This document shows, piece after piece, positions 4,916 through 5,417 of a stretch of DNA of 5,417 nucleotides (the first letter of the stretch is position 1; the number at the start of each line of letters is the position of its first letter). The translations under genes and the position numbers were made by a program. This DNA comes from an uncultured Anaerovibrio sp. (GTDB taxonomy: Bacteria; Bacillota; Negativicutes; Selenomonadales; Selenomonadaceae). The notes beneath the pieces were generated by a model that had not been told where the DNA came from, made no database searches, and saw nothing but the letters and a program-made list of their open reading frames with translations. The DNA is taken from positions 1 to 5,417 of the forward strand of contig CACZYN010000128.1 of the NCBI GenBank assembly GCA_902785445.1. Direction: 5' to 3'.

Positions 4916-5417
4916 CTAAAACAGTCTGACAATCTTTGCAATAGTACTATCATCGAGGGGTGTACGTACAGGGTAAGACAATATAAACTCCAAAACCGCA
5001 CGCCCTCTGTTTGTAAACGCGTCACCTGTACCGTTAAGAATCAGATCAGGATTAGTAAAATACACAATGCCGTCTACCCATGCACGGATATTATTTTTTT
5101 TCAAAAACTGTGACATGTTGTAGATTTGTTTTTTCGTCTGCTTCACAGGATTTCGAAGCGTAGATGTATATTCTGGTCCGCCGCGCCCAACCTTTTTCTG
5201 TGTCCATTCATATGCATCAGACGGAGTAATTTCTCCGTTATGATTTTTCGTATTGATGATAAAAACACCATTCCTGCCGACAACCACAGTACCAATGTAC
5301 GCTTCATTAACACGCAAGTTGCTGAATACATGATATCCATCAGGAAGCTCACTTAAAATATCCAGTGAACGCTCGACTCCGGTATCCCCCGACGCTGTTT
5401 TCCTGTAATTCTGCCAA
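4916..5417 (-). CDS. NERD (nuclease-related) domain protein, 5' end beyond the window
   Basis: The frame is open from the right edge to the stop at 4916, giving 166 visible residues and no need for the internal TTG at 5317. The NERD pattern is clear: a GxxGVERSLDIL helix (visible residues 10-21), LPDGYHVFSNLRV, then VVVGRNGVFIINTKNHNGEI (44-63), and RNPVKQTKKQIYNMSQFL. NERD domains have a PD-(D/E)xK-like fold and occur in proteins thought to act on DNA. The usual core reads roughly IDHVVVG...GVFVI(E/D)TK. Here the acidic residue after the isoleucine is Gly42 (YIGT) and the one before TK is Asn55 (INTK), so the metal-binding acids appear lost although Lys57 remains. The protein may be non-catalytic or divergent. 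Transcription ends at the bidirectional terminator. Confidence 0.85.
   Translation of the reverse strand, partial: WQNYRKTASGDTGVERSLDILSELPDGYHVFSNLRVNEAYIGTVVVGRNGVFIINTKNHNGEITPSDAYEWTQKKVGRGGPEYTSTLRNPVKQTKKQIYNMSQFLKKNNIRAWVDGIVYFTNPDLILNGTGDAFTNRGRAVLEFILSYPVRTPLDDSTIAKIVRLF

Noticed and set aside
4837..5025. 62-codon minus-strand frame overlapping the NERD gene end
   Set aside because: It lies largely within the NERD coding region in another frame and then runs through the terminator; it shows no protein-like features.

Overview
The window looks like chromosomal DNA of a low-to-moderate GC member of the Bacillota. Shine-Dalgarno (SD) sites are strong and GGAGG-type, intergenic DNA is AT-rich, TTG/GTG starts occur, and it carries a DUF4352-type lipoprotein and a BsuPI-type secreted protein. 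A Gram-negative-walled clade such as the Negativicutes is possible, but that is an impression, not shown by the sequence. There is no rRNA, tRNA, CRISPR array or intact insertion sequence.

Layout. (1) 93-1179, minus strand: a small exported lipoprotein followed almost immediately by an ECF sigma factor whose conserved N-terminus lies in an open frame with no usable start codon. (2) 1180-1393: a regulatory gap containing a GC-rich tract that resembles debris of a dispersed element. (3) 1394-3682, plus strand: a 61-aa BFD-like [2Fe-2S] protein, a small two-helix membrane protein with an ambiguous start, and two tandem secreted paralogues of unknown function, each with one acidic Asp/Asn loop. 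(4) 3690-4250, minus strand: a secreted BsuPI-domain protein, convergent with the paralogues across a 7-bp gap. (5) 4296-4546: a compact cassette with a plus-strand promoter, a reading frame for a very small hydrophobic peptide ending in Lys-Arg, and a convergent minus-strand promoter that would make a roughly 90-nt RNA ending at an 11-bp hairpin. This resembles a type I toxin-antitoxin locus, possibly degenerate. (6) 4604-4840, minus strand: an orphan C-terminal gene fragment. (7) 4845-4876: a strong bidirectional terminator. (8) 4916-5417, minus strand: a NERD-domain protein cut by the right edge, in which both acidic positions expected of the nuclease fold appear to be replaced.

How the genes may work together. 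Most products are small and exported or membrane-bound. The lipoprotein and sigma factor are probably co-transcribed and could form an envelope-signalling pair. The membrane protein and the two secreted paralogues form a likely operon with no terminator between them. The most interesting parts are the toxin/antisense-RNA-like cassette, the startless sigma factor, the secreted paralogue pair and the NERD protein with altered active-site residues.
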